A stretch of DNA of 64,000 nucleotides from Bacteroidota bacterium. Lineage in GTDB: Bacteria; Bacteroidota; Bacteroidia; Chitinophagales; Chitinophagaceae. The notes beneath the pieces were generated by a model. It was not told the origin of the DNA, did not search any database, and saw only the letters and a list, made by a program, of their open reading frames with translations. This document shows positions 44,207 through 53,021 of the stretch, one piece after another; the first letter of the stretch is position 1; each line of letters begins with the position of its first letter. The position numbers and the translations under genes were made by a program. The DNA lies in assembly GCA_023416995.1 (NCBI GenBank), contig JAEZGI010000033.1, positions 53,701 to 117,700 of the forward strand, read 5' to 3'.

Positions 44207-46156
44207 TCAGCGCACAAGCGTAACGGTACCCTTTTTTACATGTTCCCGGCCGTTGAAGTCAACACCTGAAATACACCACACGTAGGTGCCGCTTGCCTGT
44301 GCCTTACCGTTGATGGTGCCATCCCATCCATTGAAACTGTTTCGTTCGTCAAAGATCAGCTGGCCATAACGGTTAAAAACCCTGAAATAGCGGATTTCTT
44401 TCATACCCACGGCCACCGCCCTGAACCGATCGTTTTTTCCATCGCCGTTTGGCGTGAACACATTGGGCACATAAATAGCCGGGCCCTTATATACTTTGAA
44501 AAACACCTCATCGGTGGTGGCACAACCGAATGAAGTGGTCGTCGTGAGCGTTAATCGTGTATCGCGATCAAAGCGTGCAATGGGATTTGCAATATTCGGA
44601 TCACTGAGACCAATAGCCGGCGCCCATGAATAGATTTCCCCACCGCTTCCTTGCAGTTGATATGCTTCACCTATTGCCAGTATTGTATCTCTTCCGGCAT
44701 TGGCACGGGTTGCAAATACCCGCACGCTGTCTGTCAGAGTTTCACTTACACAACCCTCATTGCTGGTAGCCGATACGCTGATCGGATATATGCCGCCGGC
44801 TGCATAACTGTGTGAGAAGGATGCCGACCGGGTATGCTGGCTTCCATCTCCAAGACTCCAGTTCCATCCTGATATATTTACACCTGCGGTTTGATTGACT
44901 GCTGCGAATCTTGCCGGTGTACCAAGACAAACATCTTCTGTTGTGAATGAAATTTCCGGCGTTTTGTTAACCTCAAAAGATTTTGTTGTGACGGTTGATA
45001 TACACCCTTCTTTTGTTGACACCAAAAGCGATGTTATCCCCGTACCGGCATCGTCAAACTTTATAGGACCAACAGAAGCTTCATTATTTACACGACCCGC
45101 AATATCCCATTGCCATCGGTTTATAGTGCCAAATGCCACATACGACCGATCTTCGAAGGTGACCGGCTGATCATCGCAGATAACGGCAGGAGCCGTGGCA
45201 AAGTCTGCGACGGGCTCGGACCCGATTACAACGCGTTGTACGAATGTATCAGATAAACAACCATTATTGCCAAGAATACTTAAACGCACATCATAGTTAC
45301 CCGGTTGTGCGTAATAATGCGGTGCCGGTGTTTTTACAGAATCTTTTGTTCCGTCTCCAAAATCCCAATGCCATTTCAGTATATCTCCAAAAGAAGAAGA
45401 ACTATCAGCAAACGGAATTGTCGCAGGAAAACAGGTACTGAGATCGGGCGGCAGGGAAAAGGCTGCGTTCAGCGAGGTGCAAAATCTTTGAAGGTTTTTT
45501 GCACTGCCCGTTGAACCGGTGAAACCCCAGAAAACGAGTGGATCATTTTTGAAAACATCTTTAATCATGTCGATCACGGTCGTAACACGTCTTACGCCAT
45601 CAATATCTGCCGACAGCGTTTTGGTAACAGCGTCCCAGGTAACCCGTAAACTATGAACCTGGCAATCTTCTATATTACCGCTTCCGGCAAGTGCTGTGAC
45701 CGGCCCGGCAAGATTGTTTACGCTGTTATGATTAAGATCACCGTTCCTGTGAATAGCGATATGATCATCGCCGGGATCGTTCTGGTTACCGTTCTGCCAG
45801 GTATCGATGGCTACTGCTATTGACGGGTTCACACCTTCAATGCCCAACCCTTCACCTGTCGAGCCAATACTGATGCTTATGGGCTGCAATACGAAAGCAA
45901 TACCATCTGCACCATCCGAATCCTGGCAACCGAGATAAATGTCGAAGTGATAATCGAATGAATTATTAAGATCGATACGGTTGATGTTCCAAACCGAGCC
46001 AGACTGGTTAAACCCATCCGGGGTGATGGTGTAACAGTTGCAGTTTTCCTGGATCGCATTACCATTCATATGATATGGGTTAGCTGATTGCTGCGCCATT
46101 ATTCCGCTGCTAATAATCAAAAAAACTACTAATAAGATCGATACCAGTTTTCTCAT
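44207..46156 (-). CDS. T9SS type B cargo: L-type lectin domain, PKD repeats and gliding-motility C-terminal domain
   Basis: The 649-residue protein has a signal peptide (MRKLVSILLVVFLIISSGIMAQ). A legume-lectin-like domain (about 28-230) follows, with DGADGIAFVLQP and GFTGSTGSAKNLQRF. Three PKD-type repeats (about 235-480) carry the WDFGDGT-like core, for example WHWDFGDGTKDS and WNWSLGDGSQHT. The C-terminal 90 residues are the gliding-motility-associated type B signal: VFTPNGDGKNDRFRA, VFNRYGQLIF and SGTYVW. Such proteins are secreted by the type IX system and attached to or released from the surface, often as adhesins or carbohydrate binders. It is convergent with the cassette at 38.3-44.2 kb, four bases from its last stop codon. 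Confidence 0.92.
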   Translation of the reverse strand: MRKLVSILLVVFLIISSGIMAQQSANPYHMNGNAIQENCNCYTITPDGFNQSGSVWNINRIDLNNSFDYHFDIYLGCQDSDGADGIAFVLQPISISIGSTGEGLGIEGVNPSIAVAIDTWQNGNQNDPGDDHIAIHRNGDLNHNSVNNLAGPVTALAGSGNIEDCQVHSLRVTWDAVTKTLSADIDGVRRVTTVIDMIKDVFKNDPLVFWGFTGSTGSAKNLQRFCTSLNAAFSLPPDLSTCFPATIPFADSSSSFGDILKWHWDFGDGTKDSVKTPAPHYYAQPGNYDVRLSILGNNGCLSDTFVQRVVIGSEPVADFATAPAVICDDQPVTFEDRSYVAFGTINRWQWDIAGRVNNEASVGPIKFDDAGTGITSLLVSTKEGCISTVTTKSFEVNKTPEISFTTEDVCLGTPARFAAVNQTAGVNISGWNWSLGDGSQHTRSASFSHSYAAGGIYPISVSATSNEGCVSETLTDSVRVFATRANAGRDTILAIGEAYQLQGSGGEIYSWAPAIGLSDPNIANPIARFDRDTRLTLTTTTSFGCATTDEVFFKVYKGPAIYVPNVFTPNGDGKNDRFRAVAVGMKEIRYFRVFNRYGQLIFDERNSFNGWDGTINGKAQASGTYVWCISGVDFNGREHVKKGTVTLVR

Positions 46157-46206
46157 GCCTTAAAATGCCCTTACATACTTCAACCAATATAGCCAGGTAT
46201 GGCCAT

Positions 46207-46251
46207 AAAAAAGCCATCCATCGCTCTGGTTGTTCAAAGAAATGGATGGCT
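46207..46251 (-). terminator. Rho-independent terminator of the 67-residue gene
   Basis: The 10-bp stem AGCCATCCAT/ATGGATGGCT (46212-46221 with 46242-46251) with a 20-base loop is followed by six T on the minus strand. It lies 25 bases after the stop codon of the small gene. Confidence 0.75.
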
Positions 46252-46275
46252 GACTATTTTTTTAATGGAGGTAAA

Positions 46276-46479
46276 TTACCATCCTTGTTTTGCAACACCT
46301 TCCTTGATGGCCGCAAGTGCTTTCGCTTCTCCCAATAAGGTAGTAAGCTTGTTTCCTTTACCGTCATTACCCTGCGCCATGTAAGTTCCTTTAGCAGTCT
46401 TTGTAATCACAGCATCAAGGATTGGAACATTCTTTTCTTTGGTTTTCACATTGTATGCGGTGAGTGTTATTGTTGACAT
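46276..46479 (-). CDS. Small unknown protein of 67 residues
   Basis: The product is a soluble 67-residue protein with no signal peptide. It reads as two strands (STITLTAYNVKTKEKNVPI and VITKTAKGTYMAQGND) and a C-terminal helix with AKALAAIKEGVAKQGW. It has its own exact -7 element 39 bases upstream and a terminator right after the stop, so it is a single-gene unit and probably real. I know of no named family for it. Confidence 0.72.
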   Translation of the reverse strand: MSTITLTAYNVKTKEKNVPILDAVITKTAKGTYMAQGNDGKGNKLTTLLGEAKALAAIKEGVAKQGW

Positions 46480-46518
46480 AATGCTTATTTTAAATGGTTA
46501 GTAATATCGATCTGTGCT

Positions 46519-46526
46519 CAAATTTA
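46519..46526 (-). promoter_or_regulatory. -7 promoter element of the 67-residue gene
   Basis: CAAATTTA on the plus strand reads TAAATTTG on the minus strand, an exact TAnnTTTG match, 39 bases before the start codon. Confidence 0.5.
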
Positions 46527-46626
46527 GTCAGGTAGCGCCTGAAAAACCGGAATAAATAAAACAATTTTTGAATTTCTGCCCGATCTAACTGATTTTTAAC
46601 AGATTATAAAATGGAATAACTTTACA

Positions 46627-48606
46627 TCAAATGTCCAGTTTTGCGTATTTCGCATGACTTTCAATGAATTCCCTGCGTGGAGCAACTTCATCACCCATCA
46701 GCATACTGAAGATCCGGTCAGCTTCAGCAGCACTTTCGATTGTCACGCGCTTCAGGGTGCGGGTATCGGGATTCATGGTAGTGTCCCAGAGTTGTTCTGA
46801 ATTCATTTCTCCCAAACCTTTGTAACGTTGGATGTTAACACTGTCTTCTTTACCGCCTGCAAGTTTTTCTACCCATCCTTTTCTCTCTTCTTCGGTCCAG
46901 GCGTAAGCAGACTCTTTGCCTTTTTTAACCTGGTAAAGCGGGGGCTGTGCGATATAAACATAACCCTGTTCAACGAGCTCTTTCATGTAACGGTATATGA
47001 AAGTAAGGATCAACGTAGCAATGTGACTTCCATCCACATCAGCATCCGTCATAATGATCAGTTTATGATAGCGGAGCTTAGCGAGATTTAGGGCCTTAGG
47101 ATCATCAGGTACACCAACAGTAACGCCGAGAGCAGTGTACATGTTCCTGATCTCTTCGTTTTCATAGATCTTGTGTTCCATCGCTTTCTCGACGTTGAGA
47201 ATTTTACCGCGTAAGGGTAAGATGGCCTGGAAACTCCGGTCACGGCCTTGTTTGGCTGTACCACCTGCTGAGTCACCCTCAACCAGGAACAGTTCGCAAC
47301 GATCCGGATCACGATCCGAACAGTCTGCAAGTTTGCCGGGTAAACCGCCGCCGCTTAACACACTTTTACGTTGTACAAGCTCGCGCGCTTTTTTTGCTGC
47401 TGCTCTTGCCTGCGCAGCGAGGATCACCTTTTGAATAATCGCCTTGGCTTCTTTTGGATTCTCTTCCAGGAACGATTGCAAAACACGGGAAACGGTAGTG
47501 TCTACAACACCCATTACCTCACTGTTACCAAGCTTTGTTTTTGTCTGACCCTCGAACTGTGGCTCAGGAACCTTAACAGAAATAACACTGCTCAAACCTT
47601 CACGAAAATCGTCGCCTTCAATTTCAACCTTTGCTTTTTCAAACAGGTTTTCTTTCTCACCATAACTTTTGAAAACCCTTGTGAGCGCTCTGCGGAAACC
47701 AGAAACGTGCGTACCACCTTCAATGGTGTTGATGTTGTTTACATACGAGTAAATATGTTCAGCATAACCGCTGTTATAACAAAGCGCAACCTCCACCATT
47801 ACATTAGTGGTTTCATCGCGGCCCTCGACAAATATAATTTTAGGAAGAAGCGGCGTGCGCCCCGCGTTGCTGTCCAGCATTTCAACAAACTCTACGATAC
47901 CGCCTTCACTGAAAAACTTCTTTGAATACACCTCTCCATTCTCATCTTTCTCACGCAGATCGTTCAATATGATTGAAATGCCTTTGTTCAGGTAAGACAG
48001 TTCACGAAGACGACCCTCAAGAATATCTTTTTTATAAACCGAAGCTGTAAAAATGCTTGTGTCGGGCCAGAAATGTACAGTGGTACCAGTACGATCGGCT
48101 TCACCGATTTCGCGCACAGGGTATTGCGGAACACCGATGCGGTATTCCTGCTCAAAGATCTTGCCTTCGCGGCAAACCGTTACCTGTAGTTTTTGACTCA
48201 ATGCATTCACACAACTCACACCTACACCGTGTAAACCACCGGATACTTTATAAGTGTTTTTGTCAAACTTCCCACCGGCATGCAGCACAGTCATTACCAC
48301 TTCCAGGGCACTCCGTTTCTCCTTCTGGTGCATACCCGTGGGGATACCACGACCATCATCCTGTACTGAGATGGAATTATCTTCATGAATATTGACAATA
48401 ATGTTTTTACAATACCCTGCAAGAGCTTCATCAATCGAGTTATCAACTACTTCATAAACCAGGTGGTGAAGTCCCTTTTCACTAATGTCACCAATATACA
48501 TCGCAGGTCGCTTTCTGACCGCTTCTAAACCCTCTAATACCTGTATACTGTCAGCTCCGTATCCGGCAACGGATGGAGCAAGAATTTCGTTAGTTTCTGT
48601 AGTCAT
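46627..48606 (-). CDS. gyrB: DNA gyrase subunit B
   Basis: The 659-residue protein carries the GHKL ATPase domain (about 15-235) with EVVDNSIDEALAG, DDGRGIP and the GGLHGVGVSCVNAL lid, then the transducer and the TOPRIM domain. TOPRIM shows EGDSAGG near residue 440 and DADVDGSHI near 515. QRYKGLGEM near 602 comes later. The C-terminal tail lacks the insertion seen in some Gammaproteobacteria, so length is short but typical. GyrB with GyrA introduces negative supercoils. An exact -7 element lies 35 bases upstream. gyrA is not in the window. Confidence 0.95.
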   Translation of the reverse strand: MTTETNEILAPSVAGYGADSIQVLEGLEAVRKRPAMYIGDISEKGLHHLVYEVVDNSIDEALAGYCKNIIVNIHEDNSISVQDDGRGIPTGMHQKEKRSALEVVMTVLHAGGKFDKNTYKVSGGLHGVGVSCVNALSQKLQVTVCREGKIFEQEYRIGVPQYPVREIGEADRTGTTVHFWPDTSIFTASVYKKDILEGRLRELSYLNKGISIILNDLREKDENGEVYSKKFFSEGGIVEFVEMLDSNAGRTPLLPKIIFVEGRDETTNVMVEVALCYNSGYAEHIYSYVNNINTIEGGTHVSGFRRALTRVFKSYGEKENLFEKAKVEIEGDDFREGLSSVISVKVPEPQFEGQTKTKLGNSEVMGVVDTTVSRVLQSFLEENPKEAKAIIQKVILAAQARAAAKKARELVQRKSVLSGGGLPGKLADCSDRDPDRCELFLVEGDSAGGTAKQGRDRSFQAILPLRGKILNVEKAMEHKIYENEEIRNMYTALGVTVGVPDDPKALNLAKLRYHKLIIMTDADVDGSHIATLILTFIYRYMKELVEQGYVYIAQPPLYQVKKGKESAYAWTEEERKGWVEKLAGGKEDSVNIQRYKGLGEMNSEQLWDTTMNPDTRTLKRVTIESAAEADRIFSMLMGDEVAPRREFIESHAKYAKLDI

Positions 48607-48641
48607 ATTTGGTTTGAAAAATCGGGTGAGTTTAATTCGTG

Positions 48642-48649
48642 CAAAGTTA
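48642..48649 (-). promoter_or_regulatory. -7 promoter element of gyrB
   Basis: CAAAGTTA on the plus strand reads TAACTTTG on the minus strand and matches TAnnTTTG exactly, 35 bases before the gyrB start. Confidence 0.5.
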
Positions 48650-48769
48650 CGAAAAATAAGGCGGGAAAACCGTTTTATGTGCCCGAGGGAACGGCTTTTT
48701 TCACCCTTATAATCAGGGTTTTATCCACCATTTGTAAACCTTTTTGAGAACGGTTAGATACGCACATGA

Positions 48770-48790
48770 TTTGCACAATTTATGTGCAAA
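48770..48790. promoter_or_regulatory. 21-bp perfect dyad upstream of MerR-type gene
   Basis: Arms TTTGCACA (48770-48777) and TGTGCAAA (48783-48790) with a five-base centre form a perfect palindrome 66 bases before the regulator start codon. A further GCACAT just upstream (48762-48767) can pair with ATGTGC at 48782-48787. This looks like an operator, possibly for autoregulation by the adjacent MerR-type protein, which is an inference. Confidence 0.5.
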
Positions 48791-48856
48791 GAAATCACGC
48801 GCTGAAATGCCGGTGATATGTTCCTTTTTCCGTTATTGCACGATATTTGGAGTACT

Positions 48857-49594
48857 ATGGCGGCGCGAAAATCAATGAAGAATTATTCTCAGATAACATT
48901 TGAATTTCAGGAGCCTACTGAACTCGAAGAGCAGGCAGGTGTTGGTGTGCGGATCAAATCATTGAAACAGCCACCGGGGGTTGCCGGTGCAACAGAAACC
49001 GAACCTGTTAATGAAGAAACTCCCGATACCACGGAGAACAGCGGAACAGAACAGTTAACGGATGAACCGGTACCGATAAGTGATGTGGAGCTATCTGTTT
49101 CTGAACCGGATAGTACGATGATTCTCGACTTCACAACACCGTCCCCCCTGCCAGAGAACGAAGTCGAAACAGATCCGCTTGCTTCAGTGCCAAAATCTGC
49201 TAAATCAAACCGCGGCAGAAAGTCTCTTAAAACGATCGAAGAAGGCGCCGCTCTTATCAATATCCCGCCCGATGAGGAACTGTTTAAAAAACAGTATTAT
49301 GCCATCGGTGAGGTAGCTGAAATGTTCCAGGTAAATCAATCACTGCTCCGTTTTTGGGAAACAGAATTTGACATTATTCAACCCCGTAAAAATCGCAAAG
49401 GGGACCGACATTTCCGGCCAATCGATATCAAAAATCTTTTATTGATACATGATCTGTTGCGACGCAGAAAGTTAACTATAGAGGGAGCAAAAGATTTTCT
49501 CAAAAAGAACAAACGTTCGCCTGAACGTTTTGCTATGATACAATCGCTTCAAAAAATAAAAGGCTTCCTGCTCGAAGTAAAAGCAAGTCTCTGA
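48857..49594 (+). CDS. MerR-family transcriptional regulator with long acidic N-terminal extension
   Basis: From the ATG at 48857 (MAARKSMKNYSQITFEF) the product is 245 residues; another ATG at 48875 is also possible. The MerR winged helix lies at about 146-230: YAIGEVAEMFQVNQSLLRFWE, then FDIIQPRKNRKGDRHFRPIDIKN and the second-helix LTIEGAKDFLK. The first 130 residues are acidic, with Pro, Glu and Thr enrichment. The usual C-terminal dimerisation coil is short, ending near LLEVKASL. Effector is unknown. The palindrome at 48770-48790 may be its operator. It is convergent with the MscS gene, four bases away. Confidence 0.88.
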   Translation: MAARKSMKNYSQITFEFQEPTELEEQAGVGVRIKSLKQPPGVAGATETEPVNEETPDTTENSGTEQLTDEPVPISDVELSVSEPDSTMILDFTTPSPLPENEVETDPLASVPKSAKSNRGRKSLKTIEEGAALINIPPDEELFKKQYYAIGEVAEMFQVNQSLLRFWETEFDIIQPRKNRKGDRHFRPIDIKNLLLIHDLLRRRKLTIEGAKDFLKKNKRSPERFAMIQSLQKIKGFLLEVKASL

Positions 49595-49598
49595 TCAA

Positions 49599-50690
49599 TC
49601 AGGATGCACCCTGAATCAATTCCTGTTCCCGCGTGGCCAGTTTAATGTCCAGGTCTTCGAGTAATTGAATCATACTAAGATTCACCTGCTGGCGAAGAGC
49701 ATTGAAGTCTGCTATTGGAATAGGCGCAGTATAGAATTCAACATGAACTATGAAAGCATTTTTCGTTATATCCGACAAAAACACTGTATAATTTTCAACC
49801 TCACTGTTTCTCATCTGCAACAGCTTTTCAATGGCAAGCACCAGCTGGTTAACCAGCTCATGATTGGTCGATGCATGAAGCTCCAATTGCACAAAGGCCC
49901 GGCGCTGTGTACGTAAAGACAGATTGTCCATCAGCGTATCCACCATCTGTTTGTTAGGAACAGTAAGAAAGGTTTTCTGATCAGTTCTTATCTTGGTACT
50001 TCTCAACCCTATTTTTTCAACCGTACCCGTAACACCCTGCACCTTTACAAGATCACCGGTCATAAATGGTTTGTCAAAGAAGATGATAAAGGACGCGATA
50101 AGATTTTCCATGCTTTCCCGCAATGAAAGCGCGATAGCTGCAGTAGCAATACTAAGCCCTGTAATAAGATTTCCAATCTGGTAACGGAAAGCGTATTTCA
50201 GTATAAGAAGGATCCCGATAATGATTAGTACTGCCTTGAAGAAATCTTTAAAAAAAACTACCAGTTGATTCTCTTTTACATCGCCCGTAGCATTAGCCTT
50301 TTGATGCAATATCATCGCAATAAAATCGATGATGCGTAATAACAACCAGATAAAAGAAATTATAAAAACAATGATCGAAACAACCTCAAAGATCGCATGA
50401 CTTGTGGTTCTGTAAATCCTGACATCAAGCAGCGAAGGATAGTTAAGTTTTTCAATTGCAATCAGACCAACCAACAACAATAAAAAAACTTCCAGTGGCG
50501 GCCTCAACAGATTCACAAAAGACACTTTATCAACCCCGACAGTAACGCGTTGGATTATTCTAAAGAAAAAGCCGGCGATATATTTTGATAAGTATTTTTT
50601 AAGTAGCAGGGCAAGTAGTATGGCACTGGCAACTACCAGGTAACTTCTGAGTGTATTATCAAGAAATACTAAATCGAGGTACTCTTTCAT
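49599..50690 (-). CDS. MscS-family mechanosensitive channel
   Basis: The 363-residue protein has four or five predicted transmembrane helices (about 15-30, 65-85, 100-128, 148-172) and then the conserved pore helix and beta domain: GLSIATAAIALSLRESMENLIAS and FDKPFMTGDLVKVQGVTGTVEKIGLRSTKIRT. The latter two are the MscS beta-domain hallmarks. A C-terminal alpha-beta domain follows to the end. MscS proteins release solutes on hypo-osmotic shock. The length is close to the small MscS group. Confidence 0.92.
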   Translation of the reverse strand: MKEYLDLVFLDNTLRSYLVVASAILLALLLKKYLSKYIAGFFFRIIQRVTVGVDKVSFVNLLRPPLEVFLLLLVGLIAIEKLNYPSLLDVRIYRTTSHAIFEVVSIIVFIISFIWLLLRIIDFIAMILHQKANATGDVKENQLVVFFKDFFKAVLIIIGILLILKYAFRYQIGNLITGLSIATAAIALSLRESMENLIASFIIFFDKPFMTGDLVKVQGVTGTVEKIGLRSTKIRTDQKTFLTVPNKQMVDTLMDNLSLRTQRRAFVQLELHASTNHELVNQLVLAIEKLLQMRNSEVENYTVFLSDITKNAFIVHVEFYTAPIPIADFNALRQQVNLSMIQLLEDLDIKLATREQELIQGAS

Positions 50691-50757
50691 GAATTATCCT
50701 TCAAAACTATAATGCCCAAAGTTAACCAACATTAACCTGATAATTATCGTGAACCGT

Positions 50758-51585
50758 TTACCGGTTGCCACTAACCTGTTCGTAATTATAAAATTCGAGC
50801 CTGCCTTCCTGTAATGCGTACAGGTATTGAGGAGTGATCTTAAGTTTCTTTGCTGAACGGAGACCTGGGGGAACCGGATAACGTTTTAAATTCAGTGTGC
50901 CCGGTTCGTAGCTGAACAGGAAGTCACCATCTCTGCCAAACATTACTTTATTTATCACTGTAAAATCTGTCCAGCCGGTAAAAGCAAGCCTGTTTTTAAA
51001 CGCACCATAATAATCAAACAGGTACACCCCTTTGGTTGAATCATACAAATGAACCAGCTTGTCCTGGTCCACTATAAACGTAGGTGAAGGCATAGAATCA
51101 AAAAGCATCCGGAAATCGGCTGATTGATCAACCACCCGTCCATCATCGGCAATTTTTTTCAACTTGCTTTCAAGCTCATCAAATACCCAGATATTGTTGT
51201 CGTACGATTGACCTATGGTTTTTACCTGTAAAAGGTTTTGCTTCCGCAGATCGATGGTAGATCGAACGTTCAAAAAACGATCAAGTATCAGTATAGTTCC
51301 AAAGTTCTTGAAATACAATAACACCTTCAGCGGATTGCTCACATCAAGTGAATATAGTTTTCCATACCGGCGAACATCATTAAACACACCTGCTGAATCA
51401 CCTGCAGCGTTTAACTTTTTCAACTGTCCGGTACTACTTACTGTATAGCAGTTGCCGAGATTATCGACGGTGAAATCAACGATATCACCGGTATAAGCGC
51501 CCGCGAGCTTTGGTGTTATCTCCTGTGCGTTCACACAAAAGGTGGCCACCAATAACACCAATAATACATAACAGCGTTTTATCAT
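50758..51585 (-). CDS. Secreted beta-propeller-like protein coupled to lpxH-like gene
   Basis: The 275-residue protein has a signal peptide (MIKRCYVLLVLLVATFCVNA) and repeated strand-turn units such as VDNLGNCYTVSSTGQLKKLN, LYSLDVSNPLKVLLYFKNFG and IGQSYDNNIWVFDELESKLK. Together they resemble a six- or seven-bladed propeller of unknown subfamily. Its start codon overlaps the stop of the LpxH-like gene by four bases (ATGA), so translation is coupled. A role in the envelope is likely, but the function is not recognised. Confidence 0.72.
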   Translation of the reverse strand: MIKRCYVLLVLLVATFCVNAQEITPKLAGAYTGDIVDFTVDNLGNCYTVSSTGQLKKLNAAGDSAGVFNDVRRYGKLYSLDVSNPLKVLLYFKNFGTILILDRFLNVRSTIDLRKQNLLQVKTIGQSYDNNIWVFDELESKLKKIADDGRVVDQSADFRMLFDSMPSPTFIVDQDKLVHLYDSTKGVYLFDYYGAFKNRLAFTGWTDFTVINKVMFGRDGDFLFSYEPGTLNLKRYPVPPGLRSAKKLKITPQYLYALQEGRLEFYNYEQVSGNR

Positions 51586-52367
51586 TTTCTCACGATCTTA
51601 TGTTCCAGCTCTGCATAACGCGTATGCAGACCCAGATGTTGCCCATCAAATACAGCATAGGTAAAGTAATTGATCCAATCGCCTAAATTCACATATCTGC
51701 TTTGAGGGGTTAAGGCGAAATCAATAGGCAGATGCCGGTGGCCAAACACAAGGTAATCGTAATGCTTTTTCTGTAACTGTTCACGGCAGTAAGTAATCAG
51801 CCATTCATCTTTTTCCCCCAGGAACTGTTGTTCATGCTGGCCGGTGGCCTCACGGCTTTTACGACTAAAATAATCAGCGAGTCCTATTCCAATGGCCGGC
51901 GGCAGTATACCAAACAACCATTGACATAAAGGATTTCTGAATATCTTTTTAAGAAACTTGTAGCCCTTGTCGCCTGGTCCAAGTCCGTCGCCGTGTGCCA
52001 CGAGGAACTGTTTACCGTTGAACTCAAATTCCCGGCCTTCAAAATAAACCGGAATGTTTAATTCAGTAGTGAGATAATCCTTCATCCACATATCATGGTT
52101 GCCAACAAAAAAATGAACGGCAATACCTGAATCGGTCAGTTCCGCAAGTTTACCAAACAGTCGCACATAACCTTTGGGAACTACTTTCCTGTATTCGTAC
52201 CAGAAGTCGAACATGTCACCGACTATAAAAATGACTGCGGCCTCGGAACGGATCTCTTCAAGAAAAGCAACGATTTTTTTTTCTCTCTCCAGGCTGGCAC
52301 TATGCGTAGGGGCACCGAGATGGAAGTCAGAAAGGAAGTATATTTTTTTGGACGAAGGAATATTCAT
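51582..52367 (-). CDS. lpxH: UDP-2,3-diacylglucosamine diphosphatase (LpxH-like)
   Basis: The 261-residue metallophosphoesterase has the motifs DFHLGAP near residue 14, GDMFDFWYEYR near 50, GNHDMWM near 95, HGDGLGPGD near 125 and GHRHLPI near 228. LpxH removes UMP from UDP-2,3-diacylglucosamine to give lipid X in lipid A synthesis. The Bacteroidota branch is about 250 residues, matching this. It lies four bases after the LUD gene and overlaps the propeller gene by four bases, so the genes probably form one operon with ftsH and rsfS. Confidence 0.85.
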   Translation of the reverse strand: MNIPSSKKIYFLSDFHLGAPTHSASLEREKKIVAFLEEIRSEAAVIFIVGDMFDFWYEYRKVVPKGYVRLFGKLAELTDSGIAVHFFVGNHDMWMKDYLTTELNIPVYFEGREFEFNGKQFLVAHGDGLGPGDKGYKFLKKIFRNPLCQWLFGILPPAIGIGLADYFSRKSREATGQHEQQFLGEKDEWLITYCREQLQKKHYDYLVFGHRHLPIDFALTPQSRYVNLGDWINYFTYAVFDGQHLGLHTRYAELEHKIVRK

Positions 52368-52371
52368 GGGT

Positions 52372-53019
52372 TCATACGGTCGGGGGCTGGTCCACTAATA
52401 TTACAAAAACTTCTTTCGGACCATGAACTCCTACAACCAGCGTTTTTTCGATATCGGCTGTTCTGCTCGGTCCGGAGGCGAAAGTAAACATTGATGGCAA
52501 CTGACCGGCATATTTTTCTTTCATCTTCATCAGACCCTCACGCACTTCATATACAAGTTGATCAGTAGTTGCAACACAAATATGAACCGGAGCATATACA
52601 CTAACCGTTCTGCCACTTTGTTGCGCTGAACTCAGTACTATCGAACCCGTTCTTGCCACGAGAAATTCGCAGGTAGTTATGGCTGCATCACAACCTTCCA
52701 GATCACGTGCTTCCGGTCCTTCAAAACCCTGTTCGCTTAACGTGTTCACAAGCGCTGACTCTTTACAGTAAAGTTTGGTCCACTTGTTTGCGGTAGCTAT
52801 TGCTTTCAGTTGCAGGGCAGCTTCCGCGTAATCAACACAAAACACAAACCGGCCCTGCAGCCGGGTGAACTGCTCAGCAAATTCGATTTCAATTTCCTGC
52901 TGCAGAGGTTGAAAAACCGAACTGCTGCCCTCACTTTGCGGAAAAGGAATAGGCGTTGACTGAGTCAACGCCTTCCGTATTTTTTTGAGAATATTTTCCT
53001 TAGCGGAAGATACATTCAT
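52372..53019 (-). CDS. LUD-domain (LutC/YkgG-like) protein
   Basis: The 215-residue protein has the LUD domain, which occurs in LutC subunits of lactate utilisation complexes. Visible features are AAITTCEFLVARTGSIVLS, the SGRTVSVYAPVHICVATTDQ segment and the C-terminal PSMFTFASGPSRTADIEKTL with the family-typical GVHGPKEVFVIL. LutA and LutB partners are absent here. A lone LUD gene after ftsH is a layout I have seen in other Bacteroidota, so the role may differ from lactate oxidation. It lies two bases downstream of ftsH. Confidence 0.85.
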   Translation of the reverse strand: MNVSSAKENILKKIRKALTQSTPIPFPQSEGSSSVFQPLQQEIEIEFAEQFTRLQGRFVFCVDYAEAALQLKAIATANKWTKLYCKESALVNTLSEQGFEGPEARDLEGCDAAITTCEFLVARTGSIVLSSAQQSGRTVSVYAPVHICVATTDQLVYEVREGLMKMKEKYAGQLPSMFTFASGPSRTADIEKTLVVGVHGPKEVFVILVDQPPTV

Positions 53020-53021
53020 GT

